36,157 nt of DNA from Chromobacterium aquaticum (GTDB taxonomy: Bacteria; Pseudomonadota; Gammaproteobacteria; Burkholderiales; Chromobacteriaceae), in the NCBI RefSeq assembly GCF_021129195.1, contig NZ_JAJOHW010000127.1, positions 1-36,157 on the forward strand, written 5' to 3'. Each line of letters begins with the position of its first letter. Within the stretch, counting starts at the first letter, position 1. The position numbers and the translations under genes are program-made. Below are positions 5,252-12,873 of this stretch, piece by piece. The notes below the pieces were generated by a model. That model saw only the letters and a list, made by a program, of their open reading frames with translations, did no database searches and had not been told where the DNA came from.

Positions 5252-8017
5252 ATGACGAAACACACCACCAGCCGGCACAAGCTGAAAGGCTATGTCGCCA
5301 CCCCTGGCGCGAAACAGGAAAAACCGGCCATCCGCGCGGTACAGGAAGCCGAAAGCTCCGTAGAAGAAACCCTGCAACATGTGCGCGGCCATCTCGACGG
5401 CCTGACCATGGCGGAAGCGCATCAGCGCTACGCCCAGTTCGGCGCCAACGAAGTGGCCCACGACAAGGCCCCGCACCCGCTGATCCAGCTGGCGCAGGCC
5501 TTCAACAACCCCTTTGTCATCGTGCTGATGGTGCTGGCCGCCATCAACTACTTCACCGACGTTTACTTCGCCCAGCCGGGCGAACAGGAATGGACCGGCA
5601 TCATCATCCTGGTGACCATGATCAGCATCAGCGGCCTGCTGCGCTTCTGGCAGGAGTTCCGCTCCGCCAAGGCGGCGGAAAAGCTGAAATCGCTGGTGCG
5701 CAACACCGCCACCGTGCAGCGGCGCCCGGCCAACGGCAGCAGCCCGATCCGCCAGGAAATCGCGATGAGCGAGCTGGTGACCGGTGACATCGTGCACCTG
5801 CAGGCCGGCGACATGATTCCGGCCGACATCAAGCTGATCGAATCCCGCGATCTGTTCATCAGCCAGGCGGTGCTGACCGGCGAGGCCTTGCCGGTGGAGA
5901 AGTACGACACCCTGGGCTCGGTGGCCGAAAAGTCCGCCAATGGCCAGATCAACGGCGACGCCGAGCTGCTGGACCTGCTTGACCTGCCCAATATCTGCTT
6001 CATGGGCACCAATGTGGTCAGCGGCAAGGCTTCCGCCATCGTGGTGGCCACCGGTACCGACACCTATTTCGGCTCGCTGGCGCGCAATGTGGTCAGCCAC
6101 AAGCGGGTGGAAACCAGCTTCGACCGCGGCGTCAACAGCGTGTCCTGGCTGCTGATCCGCTTCATGCTGGTGATGGTGCCGGTGGTGTTCATGATCAACG
6201 GCCTGACCAAGGGCGACTGGATGTCCGCCCTGACCTTCGCGCTGGCGGTGGCCGTGGGCTTGACCCCGGAAATGCTGCCGATGATCGTGTCCGCCAACCT
6301 GGCCAAGGGCGCGGTGGCGATGGCGCGGCGCAAGGTGGTGGTCAAGCGTCTGAATTCGGTGCAGAACTTCGGCGCGATGGATGTGCTGTGCACCGACAAG
6401 ACCGGCACCCTGACCCAGGACAAGATCATCCTGGAACACCATTACAATATCCATGGGCTCAAGGACGAGGGCGTGCTGCAACTGGCCTGGCTGAACAGCT
6501 TCCACCAGAGCGGCATGAAGAACCTGATGGATATTGCCGTGGTGGAGCACGCCGATGAGCTGGGCAGCCGCGTCAAGCCCAGCGGCTATAGCAAGGTGGA
6601 CGAAATGCCGTTCGACTTCGTGCGCCGCCGGCTGTCGGTGATCGTGGAAAACCAGCGTGGCCGCCAGTTGCTGATTTCCAAAGGCGCGGTGGAAGAAATG
6701 CTGGCCGTCTCCAGCCATGTGCAGGACGGCGAGCAAGTGAAGCCGCTGAGCGAGGAAGATCGGGCCGCCCTGCTCAAGCGCAGCCAGGACTACAACGCCG
6801 AGGGCTACCGCGTGCTGCTGGTCGCCACCCGCGACATTCCGGCGGAAGAAGCCAAGCGCAATTACAAGACCAATGACGAAGCCCAGTTGGTGGTGCGCGG
6901 CTTCCTGACCTTCCTCGACCCGCCCAAGGACTCCGCGGCGCCGGCCATCCGCGCGCTGAAGGAATACGGCGTGGCGGTCAAGGTGCTGACCGGCGACAAC
7001 CCCATCATCACCGCCAAGGTATGCCGCGAAGTGGGCCTCAGCCCCGGCGTGCCGCTGGTGGGCAAGGACATCGACCAGATGGACGATGTGGCGCTGTGCA
7101 GCGCGGTCAAGCACACCACCATCTTCGCCAAGCTGACTCCGCTGCAGAAATCGCGCGTGGTCAAGGCCCTGCAGGCCAACGGCCACACCGTCGGCTTCCT
7201 GGGCGACGGCATCAACGACGCGCCGGCGCTGCGCGACGCCGACGTCGGCATCTCGGTGGACAGCGGCGCCGACATCGCCAAGGAAACCGCCGACATCATC
7301 CTGCTGGAAAAGAGCCTGATGGTGCTGGAAGAAGGCGTGATCAAGGGGCGCGAAACCTTCGGCAACATCCTGAAGTACCTGAACATGACCGCCAGTTCCA
7401 ACTTCGGCAATGTGTTCTCGGTACTGGTGGCTTCGGCCTGGCTGCCGTGGGAGCCGATGCTGGCGATGCATCTGCTGATCCTGAACCTGATCTACGATGT
7501 ATCGCAGATGGTGCTGCCCTGGGACAAGATGGATCCCGAGTTCCTGAAAAAACCGCGCAAATGGGAAGCCGACAACATCAAGCGCTTCATGCTGTGGATT
7601 GGGCCCACTTCCTCGGTGTTCGACATCACCACCTATGCGCTGATGTGGACGGTGTTCGGCGCCGGAGCCGCCTACTACGCCGGCCAGGCCCAGGGCATCA
7701 GCAGCGGCGGCGCCGACATCATGCACTCCGGCTGGTTCATCGAAAGCCTGGTGTCGCAAACCCTGGTGGTGCACATGCTGCGCACGCGCAAGATCCCCTT
7801 CCTGCAAAGCACCGCCTCGCTGCCGGTCCTGCTGTCCACCACGCTGGCCATCCTCATCGGCTGCTACCTGCCGTTCTCGCCGCTGGCGGACAGCATAGGC
7901 TTCGTCAAGCTGGACAGCAGCTACTTCTGGTGGTTGCTCGCCACCATGCTCGGCTACATGACGCTGGCCCAGACGGTGAAGACCATTTATATCAAGCGTT
8001 ACGGCGGCTGGTTCTGA
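5252..8017 (+). CDS. mgtA: Magnesium-transporting P-type ATPase (MgtA/MgtB type)
   Basis: A 921-residue P3B-type ATPase that imports Mg2+ across the inner membrane at the cost of ATP; Salmonella MgtA/MgtB are about 900 residues. In order: N-terminal cytoplasmic helix region, cation-ATPase N motif (~50-90), first membrane pair, actuator with LTGE (209-211), a second membrane pair with the PEMLPM ion-site segment, phosphorylation motif DKTGTLT with D382, nucleotide domain with ISKGA, hinge GDGIND (651-656), and six C-terminal helices. The start at 5252 is chosen because AGGAG lies 7 nt before it; the much longer open frame runs back over ACT-like gene 3 and leader 4. It is the last gene of the leader-controlled operon and is followed by a perfect terminator. 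Confidence 0.95.
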   Translation: MTKHTTSRHKLKGYVATPGAKQEKPAIRAVQEAESSVEETLQHVRGHLDGLTMAEAHQRYAQFGANEVAHDKAPHPLIQLAQAFNNPFVIVLMVLAAINYFTDVYFAQPGEQEWTGIIILVTMISISGLLRFWQEFRSAKAAEKLKSLVRNTATVQRRPANGSSPIRQEIAMSELVTGDIVHLQAGDMIPADIKLIESRDLFISQAVLTGEALPVEKYDTLGSVAEKSANGQINGDAELLDLLDLPNICFMGTNVVSGKASAIVVATGTDTYFGSLARNVVSHKRVETSFDRGVNSVSWLLIRFMLVMVPVVFMINGLTKGDWMSALTFALAVAVGLTPEMLPMIVSANLAKGAVAMARRKVVVKRLNSVQNFGAMDVLCTDKTGTLTQDKIILEHHYNIHGLKDEGVLQLAWLNSFHQSGMKNLMDIAVVEHADELGSRVKPSGYSKVDEMPFDFVRRRLSVIVENQRGRQLLISKGAVEEMLAVSSHVQDGEQVKPLSEEDRAALLKRSQDYNAEGYRVLLVATRDIPAEEAKRNYKTNDEAQLVVRGFLTFLDPPKDSAAPAIRALKEYGVAVKVLTGDNPIITAKVCREVGLSPGVPLVGKDIDQMDDVALCSAVKHTTIFAKLTPLQKSRVVKALQANGHTVGFLGDGINDAPALRDADVGISVDSGADIAKETADIILLEKSLMVLEEGVIKGRETFGNILKYLNMTASSNFGNVFSVLVASAWLPWEPMLAMHLLILNLIYDVSQMVLPWDKMDPEFLKKPRKWEADNIKRFMLWIGPTSSVFDITTYALMWTVFGAGAAYYAGQAQGISSGGADIMHSGWFIESLVSQTLVVHMLRTRKIPFLQSTASLPVLLSTTLAILIGCYLPFSPLADSIGFVKLDSSYFWWLLATMLGYMTLAQTVKTIYIKRYGGWF

Positions 8018-8040
8018 ACCCTGCCCGCGCGCCATCCCTC

Positions 8041-8064
8041 AGCCCCGCTTCGGCGGGGCTTTTT
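8041..8064 (+). terminator. Rho-independent terminator of the mgtA operon
   Basis: AGCCCCGC-TTCG-GCGGGGCT is a perfect 8-bp stem with a UUCG tetraloop followed by a T-run, 24 bp after the mgtA stop. Confidence 0.92.
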
Positions 8065-8146
8065 GCGCGCGCCGCTCCGCCATTCACAGCCCGGCTCCGC
8101 GCTGGCACAATTCCCCGCTCCACAACCCCCATCCAAAGGAGAAACC

Positions 8147-8671
8147 ATGCCCAAACCAAGCTTGCGCCGCGCCCAACAGTGCTTCAAAAGCCTGCTCGCC
8201 CTGTCCATCGCCCTGTTCGGCCTGCTGGCCGCCAGCGGCAATATGCTGGACTACGATAGCAATTGGCAGTTCGTCCGCCACGTGTTGGCGATGGACAGCA
8301 TGGAGCCCTGGTTCGGCGGCCAGGCGCTGAAGAGCCGCGCCATCACCGATCCCGGCTGGCAGCAGGCCGCCTACCTGGCCATCATCGCCGGCGAGCTGCT
8401 GTTCGGCCTGCTGTGCGCCTGGGGCGGCGGCCAGATGCTGCGCGGCGCGCTATGCGGCCGCGAGGACGCCTATCTGCGCGGCAAGACCTGGTTCACGCTG
8501 GGCTGCATTCCGGCGCTGCTGGTCTGGTATACCGGCTTCGCGGTGATAGGCGGTGAATATTTCGCGATGTGGGCCAATCAATGGAACGGCCAAATGAAGG
8601 CCTATGCCTTCATCGGCTTCATCCTGCTCAGCCTGGTGCATCTATCGCAGCCGGAAGCGGCGGCGGACTAA
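8147..8671 (+). CDS. DUF2165 family small integral membrane protein
   Basis: A 174-residue inner-membrane protein matching the DUF2165 family by its hallmark segment NMLDYDSNWQFVRHVLAMDSM after the first helix. Four hydrophobic segments are visible at about 14-32, 75-97, 110-132 and 146-162. The ATG at 8147 follows AAAGGAG; an in-frame extension upstream overlaps the mgtA terminator. The family has no established function. It stands alone between the mgtA terminator and the EAL gene 33 bp downstream, with which it may be co-transcribed. Confidence 0.85.
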   Translation: MPKPSLRRAQQCFKSLLALSIALFGLLAASGNMLDYDSNWQFVRHVLAMDSMEPWFGGQALKSRAITDPGWQQAAYLAIIAGELLFGLLCAWGGGQMLRGALCGREDAYLRGKTWFTLGCIPALLVWYTGFAVIGGEYFAMWANQWNGQMKAYAFIGFILLSLVHLSQPEAAAD

Positions 8672-8704
8672 GCTCGCGGGCAAGCGGGCACCCCCTCGTA
8701 TATC

Positions 8705-10297
8705 ATGAACCATGCCAACTCCCTCGCCCGCGCCATGATTGCCCGCCGCCGCCCCTTGCCCGCCCGCATCAGCCGCGGGCTGCTGGTTTTCGTCGCCGCC
8801 GTGCTGCCCCTGCTGGTAATCACCCCCATCGTCTATTGGCAGGAAAGCCAGCGCCTGCGCCAGCAAGCCATCATCCAGGCCGACCAGGCGGAAAACATGC
8901 TGGACATGATGCTGGGCTATGCCGAGCAGGCCGCTGACAAGGTGCTCCCGCTCACCGGCCGGACCTGCGGGGCGATCGAGCAAGAGTTGCGCCGCCAGGT
9001 GACTGTGGTGCCCTTCATCCGCAGCGTGACGCTGGAGCGCAATGGCGTCCTCTATTGTTCTTCGCTGTTCGGCGTCTACCATCAGCAAACCTCGCCACCG
9101 GAGCCGGCGCGGCCGGGCCAGAACCTGCTGCTGCTGCCCGGCAACGCGCTGACGCCGGGACGGCCGCTGATCATCTACCGCAAACGCCCCAAAGAAATCG
9201 CCGTGCTCATCGCCATCGACGGTATTCATTTGCAGTTCAGCCTGGACATGGCCAGCGATCATGGCCCGGTCTATATGCAGGTGGGGCGGAACTGGATCGG
9301 CCCCGATCACGCGGTCCACGCCGGCCCCAGCCCCCGTTTCGACCTGGTGACGATAGAACAGCAGTCCGCCCACTACCCCTATAGCGTGATCACCGGCTTT
9401 AGCCGCCGCGATCTGTATCGCCAGCTCGGCAGCAGCTATGAGCTGGTGTTTTTCAGCATGGCGGCGCTGGGCCTGGTGCTGGCCGCGGCGCTGCAATGGC
9501 AGTTGAACCGGCCGGCCTCGCCCACCGTTGAGCTGCAGCGCGCGCTGGACAATGGCGAATTCGAAGCCTTTCTACAGCCGGTGGTGCGCGCCGACGGACT
9601 GGCCTGGCACGGAGCCGAGGCGCTGATGCGCTGGCGTCACCCGCGCGATGGGCTGATCCGGCCGGACCTGTTCATTCCGCGCGCCGAGGACTGCGGCATG
9701 ATCGTGCCGATGACGCGGCGGATGATGCATCAGCTGGCGCGCGCCCTGGGCCGGGCCGGCTTGCCGCCGCAGTTCCATCTGGGCATCAATATCACCGCAG
9801 CCCATTTGCGCGACGACGCGCTATTGGACGACTGCCGGCAGTTCCTCGCCCATTTCCCGCCTGGCGGCCTGAATCTGGTGTTGGAGCTGACCGAGAGAGA
9901 GATGGTGGAGCCGACGCCGGAAGCCTGCGCGCGGCTGCAGCGCTTGCGGGAGCTGGGCGTGATGATAGCGATAGACGATTTCGGCACCGGGCATTCCAGC
10001 CTGGTGTATCTGCAGCAGCTGCCGCTGGACGGCATCAAGATAGACAAGAGCTTCACCGCCAGCATAGGCGCGGACGCGCCATCCAGTCACATCGTGGACA
10101 GCGTGGCGGAACTGGCGCACAAGCTGGAATTGCAAATCGTGGCGGAGGGCGTGGAGACCGAGGCGCAACGCGCCTATTTGAGCCGGCTGGGCGTGGGCTG
10201 GTTGCAAGGTTATCTGTTTGCCAAGCCCATGCCGCTGCAGGAGTTTCTGCAGCGGCCGGAGCTGGACGCCGTGCGCGCGGCGGCGTCCGACATTTAA
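8705..10297 (+). CDS. CSS-domain EAL cyclic-di-GMP phosphodiesterase (PdeC type)
   Basis: A 530-residue inner-membrane enzyme, almost the length of E. coli PdeC (528). A first membrane helix (~24-44), a periplasmic CSS-motif domain with C88 and C118 in YCSSLFG, a second helix (~247-265) and a cytoplasmic EAL domain (~275-520). The catalytic signature is complete: E305-A-L, IAIDDFGTGHSSL, DGIKIDKSF and AEGVET, so active hydrolysis of c-di-GMP is expected. In PdeC the two periplasmic cysteines form a disulfide that lowers activity and is controlled by DsbA/DsbB; the same redox control is inferred here. There is no GGDEF domain. Its stop overlaps the convergent lysozyme-inhibitor gene by 4 bp. 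The RBS is weak. Confidence 0.9.
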   Translation: MNHANSLARAMIARRRPLPARISRGLLVFVAAVLPLLVITPIVYWQESQRLRQQAIIQADQAENMLDMMLGYAEQAADKVLPLTGRTCGAIEQELRRQVTVVPFIRSVTLERNGVLYCSSLFGVYHQQTSPPEPARPGQNLLLLPGNALTPGRPLIIYRKRPKEIAVLIAIDGIHLQFSLDMASDHGPVYMQVGRNWIGPDHAVHAGPSPRFDLVTIEQQSAHYPYSVITGFSRRDLYRQLGSSYELVFFSMAALGLVLAAALQWQLNRPASPTVELQRALDNGEFEAFLQPVVRADGLAWHGAEALMRWRHPRDGLIRPDLFIPRAEDCGMIVPMTRRMMHQLARALGRAGLPPQFHLGINITAAHLRDDALLDDCRQFLAHFPPGGLNLVLELTEREMVEPTPEACARLQRLRELGVMIAIDDFGTGHSSLVYLQQLPLDGIKIDKSFTASIGADAPSSHIVDSVAELAHKLELQIVAEGVETEAQRAYLSRLGVGWLQGYLFAKPMPLQEFLQRPELDAVRAAASDI

Positions 10298-10638
10298 CGT
10301 CGGCTTTCCTTGCAATCGCCCAGCAACACCTTATCGGCGATCTCATCGCGCAGCGTGCCTTCCGGCCCCTTGGTCCACCAGCTGTATTGCTCGGCCGCGT
10401 ATTTGGCGCCGGAGCCGGACACCACATTGCTCAACAACAGGGTCTTGCCGGCGATAGGCAACACCGCAAAGCTCTGACCGTTCTTGGCGTTGTAATACTT
10501 GACCTTAAGCTTGGCGCCGTCGGCGCAGACATAGTTGACGACCTGGCGCTGGCCGGCCGGAATCTCCGGCAAGCTCAGCGGTTTGGCGATGGCGGCCGCG
10601 CCGCTCAAGGCCAGCGCGGCGAACAATAGCGATTTCAT
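10294..10638 (-). CDS. MliC/PliC-type inhibitor of C-type lysozyme
   Basis: A 114-residue periplasmic protein with a cleavable signal peptide (~1-18, ending AIA-KP) and no lipobox, hence soluble (PliC-like) rather than lipoprotein (MliC). The mature domain matches the family: VNYVCADGAKLKVKYYN start, SGSGAKY with S76, WWTKG with K90, and C38/C109 at the ends for the conserved disulfide. In P. aeruginosa MliC the Ser and Lys that enter the lysozyme active site are also 14 residues apart. The start follows AGGAGT. It protects peptidoglycan against host or predator lysozyme. A GC hairpin (10661-10683) lies in its upstream region. Confidence 0.85.
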   Translation of the reverse strand: MKSLLFAALALSGAAAIAKPLSLPEIPAGQRQVVNYVCADGAKLKVKYYNAKNGQSFAVLPIAGKTLLLSNVVSGSGAKYAAEQYSWWTKGPEGTLRDEIADKVLLGDCKESRR

Positions 10639-10729
10639 TGTGCAAACTCCTGTTTTCAACGCCGCCGGCATCCGGCCGGCGGCGAAGGGGGTAGACCCCG
10701 GCACGGTGGCTTCGTTCGCCAGCGCCATG

Positions 10730-10753
10730 AAAAAGCCCGCCGGCAGGCGGGCT
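10730..10753 (-). terminator. Terminator downstream of serC
   Basis: On the minus strand AGCCCGCC-TGCC-GGCGGGCT is followed by TTTT, 20 bp after the serC stop. It separates serC from the lysozyme-inhibitor gene. Confidence 0.88.
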
Positions 10754-10772
10754 GGAACGGCGCGGCGACGGC

Positions 10773-11861
10773 TCAGCCATGCATGCGCGCGAAGTCCTGC
10801 ATGAAGTTGGCCAAGGACTTGACGCCCTCGATCGGCATCGCGTTGTAAATGGACGCGCGGATGCCGCCGACCGCGCGATGTCCTTTCAACTGGATCAGGC
10901 CGTTCTTGCGCGCCTCCAGCAGGAAGGTTTCTTCCAGCCCTTCTTCCTTGAGCCGGAACACCACGTTCATGCGCGAGCGGAACGGCGCGTCGATATGGGT
11001 GTGATAGAAACCGCCGCTGGATTCGATCACATGGTTGAGCAGGCCGGCCTTTTCCTCGTTGCGGGTGGCGATGGCCTTGACCCCGCCCTGCTCCTTCAGC
11101 CATTTGAATACCAGGCCGGAGATATAGATCGGGAAGGTCGGCGGCGTGTTGTACATCGAGTCGGCGTCGGCGTGGACCTGGTAGTTGAGCATGGTGGGCA
11201 GGTCGGCGCGCGCCTTGCCCAGCAAGTCTTCGCGCACGATCAGCACCACCAGGCCGGACGGGCCGATATTCTTCTGCGCGCCGGCGTAGATCAGGCCGAA
11301 CTGGCTGACGTCCACTTCGCGCGACAGGAAGTCCGAGGACATGTCGCAAACCAGCGGCACCTCCGGCAGGCTTTGCGGCACGAAGGGGAATTGCAGGCCG
11401 CCTATGGTCTCGTTGGAGGTGTAGTGCAGATAGGCCGCCTTGGGATCGCGCTGCCAGCCGGCTTCGTCCGGCACATAGGCGAAGTTGCGGTCCTCGCTGC
11501 TGGCCGCCACGTTCACCTTGGCGTAGCGGCGCGCTTCCTTGATCGCCAGCTTGGACCAGTGGCCAGTGTTGACGATGTCTATGCTGTCGCGCTCGCCCAA
11601 CAGGTTCAGCGGCACCTGGGAAAACTGCAGCGAGGCGCCGCCTTGCAGGAATAGCACCTTGTAGTTGGCGGGGATTTGCATCAGCTCGCGCAGATCGTGC
11701 TCGGCGTCGTGGATGATTTCCATGAACTCCTTGCCGCGATGGCTCATTTCCATCACGCACATGCCGGAGCCGTGCCAGTCCAGCATTTCGCTTTGCGCTT
11801 CCGCCAGCACCTGGTGCGGCAGCACGGCGGGGCCGGCGGAGAAGTTGTACACTTTGGCCAT
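10773..11861 (-). CDS. serC: Phosphoserine aminotransferase
   Basis: A 362-residue cytoplasmic PLP enzyme, the exact length of E. coli SerC. It converts 3-phosphohydroxypyruvate to phosphoserine in serine synthesis and a parallel substrate in pyridoxine synthesis. Visible features are VYNFSAGPAVLP at the N-terminus, LQGGAS at the phosphate-binding region, DMSSDFLS, the PLP lysine K197 in GAQKNIGPSG, and the C-terminal GHRAVGGIRASIYNAM substrate-binding segment. The ATG at 11861 is preferred over the one two codons earlier because AGAGG is correctly spaced only for it. The gene is last in a gyrA-thioesterase-thioesterase-serC array. Confidence 0.96.
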   Translation of the reverse strand: MAKVYNFSAGPAVLPHQVLAEAQSEMLDWHGSGMCVMEMSHRGKEFMEIIHDAEHDLRELMQIPANYKVLFLQGGASLQFSQVPLNLLGERDSIDIVNTGHWSKLAIKEARRYAKVNVAASSEDRNFAYVPDEAGWQRDPKAAYLHYTSNETIGGLQFPFVPQSLPEVPLVCDMSSDFLSREVDVSQFGLIYAGAQKNIGPSGLVVLIVREDLLGKARADLPTMLNYQVHADADSMYNTPPTFPIYISGLVFKWLKEQGGVKAIATRNEEKAGLLNHVIESSGGFYHTHIDAPFRSRMNVVFRLKEEGLEETFLLEARKNGLIQLKGHRAVGGIRASIYNAMPIEGVKSLANFMQDFARMHG

Positions 11862-11913
11862 GTTCATCCTCTATTTGCGTTGACGGCCCTCGGCACCCGC
11901 GCCGGCGGAGATT

Positions 11914-11959
11914 CGGGCCTTGAGATGCGACAAGGCCCGATCGCGAAGCGCCGGGCCTT
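11914..11959 (-). promoter_or_regulatory. Three-arm, mutually exclusive hairpin region upstream of serC
   Basis: Read on the minus strand, AAGGCCCG (11959-11952), CGGGCCTT (11939-11932) and AAGGCCCG (11921-11914) occur in turn. The middle arm can pair perfectly with either outer arm but not both, the layout of an attenuator or RNA switch. No T-run follows the first hairpin on this strand. It lies in the 107-bp gap before serC. Confidence 0.5.
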
Positions 11960-11968
11960 TGTTATAGC

Positions 11969-12409
11969 TTATTGACTAAGCAGGAAGTGGGCTCTCGCCA
12001 CCGCGACCGGCTTTCGCCGGTCTTCTTGCCAGGCTTCGATCAGCACATTGGCCACCCGCTTGCCCTGCTTGGTGATCTCGCACTTGGCGTACAGGGTTTG
12101 CGGTCGACCCGGCCGCAGGTAGTCCAGCGAAAAATCGACGATCTTCGGCGTCTCCAGCGATTCCCGGCTCCACATCAGGTGCAGCATCGCCGCGCTTTCC
12201 AGAAAGCCGCCGATCAGCCCGCCATGCAGCGCCGGCAAAGCGGTATTACCGACATTGCGCTCGGCAAAGGGCAGCTGGAACAGCAGTTCGCCGGCCTCGT
12301 CCTCGCTCAACTCCACCCCCATCAGCTTGATATAGGGCAGCTCGTCGACGATTTGCGCATAGGCTTTCTGATCGCGCAGCGCGTTGAAGCGCTCCATGAA
12401 CTGGCTCAT
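11969..12409 (-). CDS. PaaI-type hotdog-fold thioesterase, second copy
   Basis: A 146-residue single-domain hotdog protein. The HGGLIGGFLESAA segment is the PaaI-type active-site helix (HGG plus acidic residue), and KIVDFSLDYLRPG forms the following strand. It probably hydrolyses an acyl- or aryl-CoA thioester in the cytoplasm. Its ATG overlaps the stop of the preceding thioesterase gene (ATGA), so the two are translationally coupled and may form a hetero-oligomer. It is clearly diverged from its neighbour. Substrate unknown. Confidence 0.83.
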   Translation of the reverse strand: MSQFMERFNALRDQKAYAQIVDELPYIKLMGVELSEDEAGELLFQLPFAERNVGNTALPALHGGLIGGFLESAAMLHLMWSRESLETPKIVDFSLDYLRPGRPQTLYAKCEITKQGKRVANVLIEAWQEDRRKPVAVARAHFLLSQ

Positions 12410-12873
12410 GCGGCGGCCTCCGGCAACATCGGGGTGCGGCTGGATTCGCGCATGAAGGTGGCGACGCCGTGGGCGATCGGATCGCTGGGCGACTCGTGAT
12501 AGCACACCGCGCGGGTGAAGGCGATCTGGCTGGCCAGACGATAGCATTCCGCCCGACAGAAAATGGGCTTGCCCGGCGTGGCCGCCTTCAGGTAGTCGAT
12601 GCGCAAGTCCAGCGTGGCGATGGTTTCCATCTCCGGCAGATGAGCGGTCACCGCCACCGCGCTGCAGGTGTCCACCAAGGAGGTGATCACGCCGCCGTGC
12701 AGGATGCCGGTGACCGGATTGCCCACCAGGTCTTCGCGCCAGTTCGCCTTCAGCGTTACCTTGCGGCCCTCGGTGCCGACATACTCGATGCCGAGGGTGA
12801 CGCAGTGCGGGAAGGAGACGAAGAGCTGGCTCATCGCCTCCAGCACCTGCTGATTGGCCGGCGTCGGAATCAT
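12406..12873 (-). CDS. PaaI-type hotdog-fold thioesterase, first copy
   Basis: A 155-residue hotdog protein with the [19 protein letters not shown] active-site segment (HGG and D) and the [13 protein letters not shown] strand typical of PaaI/YbgC-like thioesterases. The start ATG overlaps the gyrA stop by 4 bases (ATGA) and its own stop overlaps the next thioesterase, so gyrA and both thioesterases are on one transcript. No link between DNA gyrase and thioester hydrolysis is known; the arrangement may simply be compact packing. Confidence 0.85.
   Translation of the reverse strand: MIPTPANQQVLEAMSQLFVSFPHCVTLGIEYVGTEGRKVTLKANWREDLVGNPVTGILHGGVITSLVDTCSAVAVTAHLPEMETIATLDLRIDYLKAATPGKPIFCRAECYRLASQIAFTRAVCYHESPSDPIAHGVATFMRESSRTPMLPEAAA

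Noticed and set aside
5247-5255. Minimal ORF ATG-AAA-TGA overlapping the mgtA start
   Set aside because: Only 2 nt separate it from the Shine-Dalgarno; it looks incidental.
5087-8035. Very long open frame antisense to mgtA
   Set aside because: It mirrors the codon pattern of a clear P-type ATPase gene. The translated product is low-complexity H/Q/G/A/V-rich without any domain, typical of a high-GC antisense shadow.
11947-11965. Plain terminator between thioesterase 2 and serC
   Set aside because: The T-rich side is on the plus strand, while the flanking genes are both on the minus strand.
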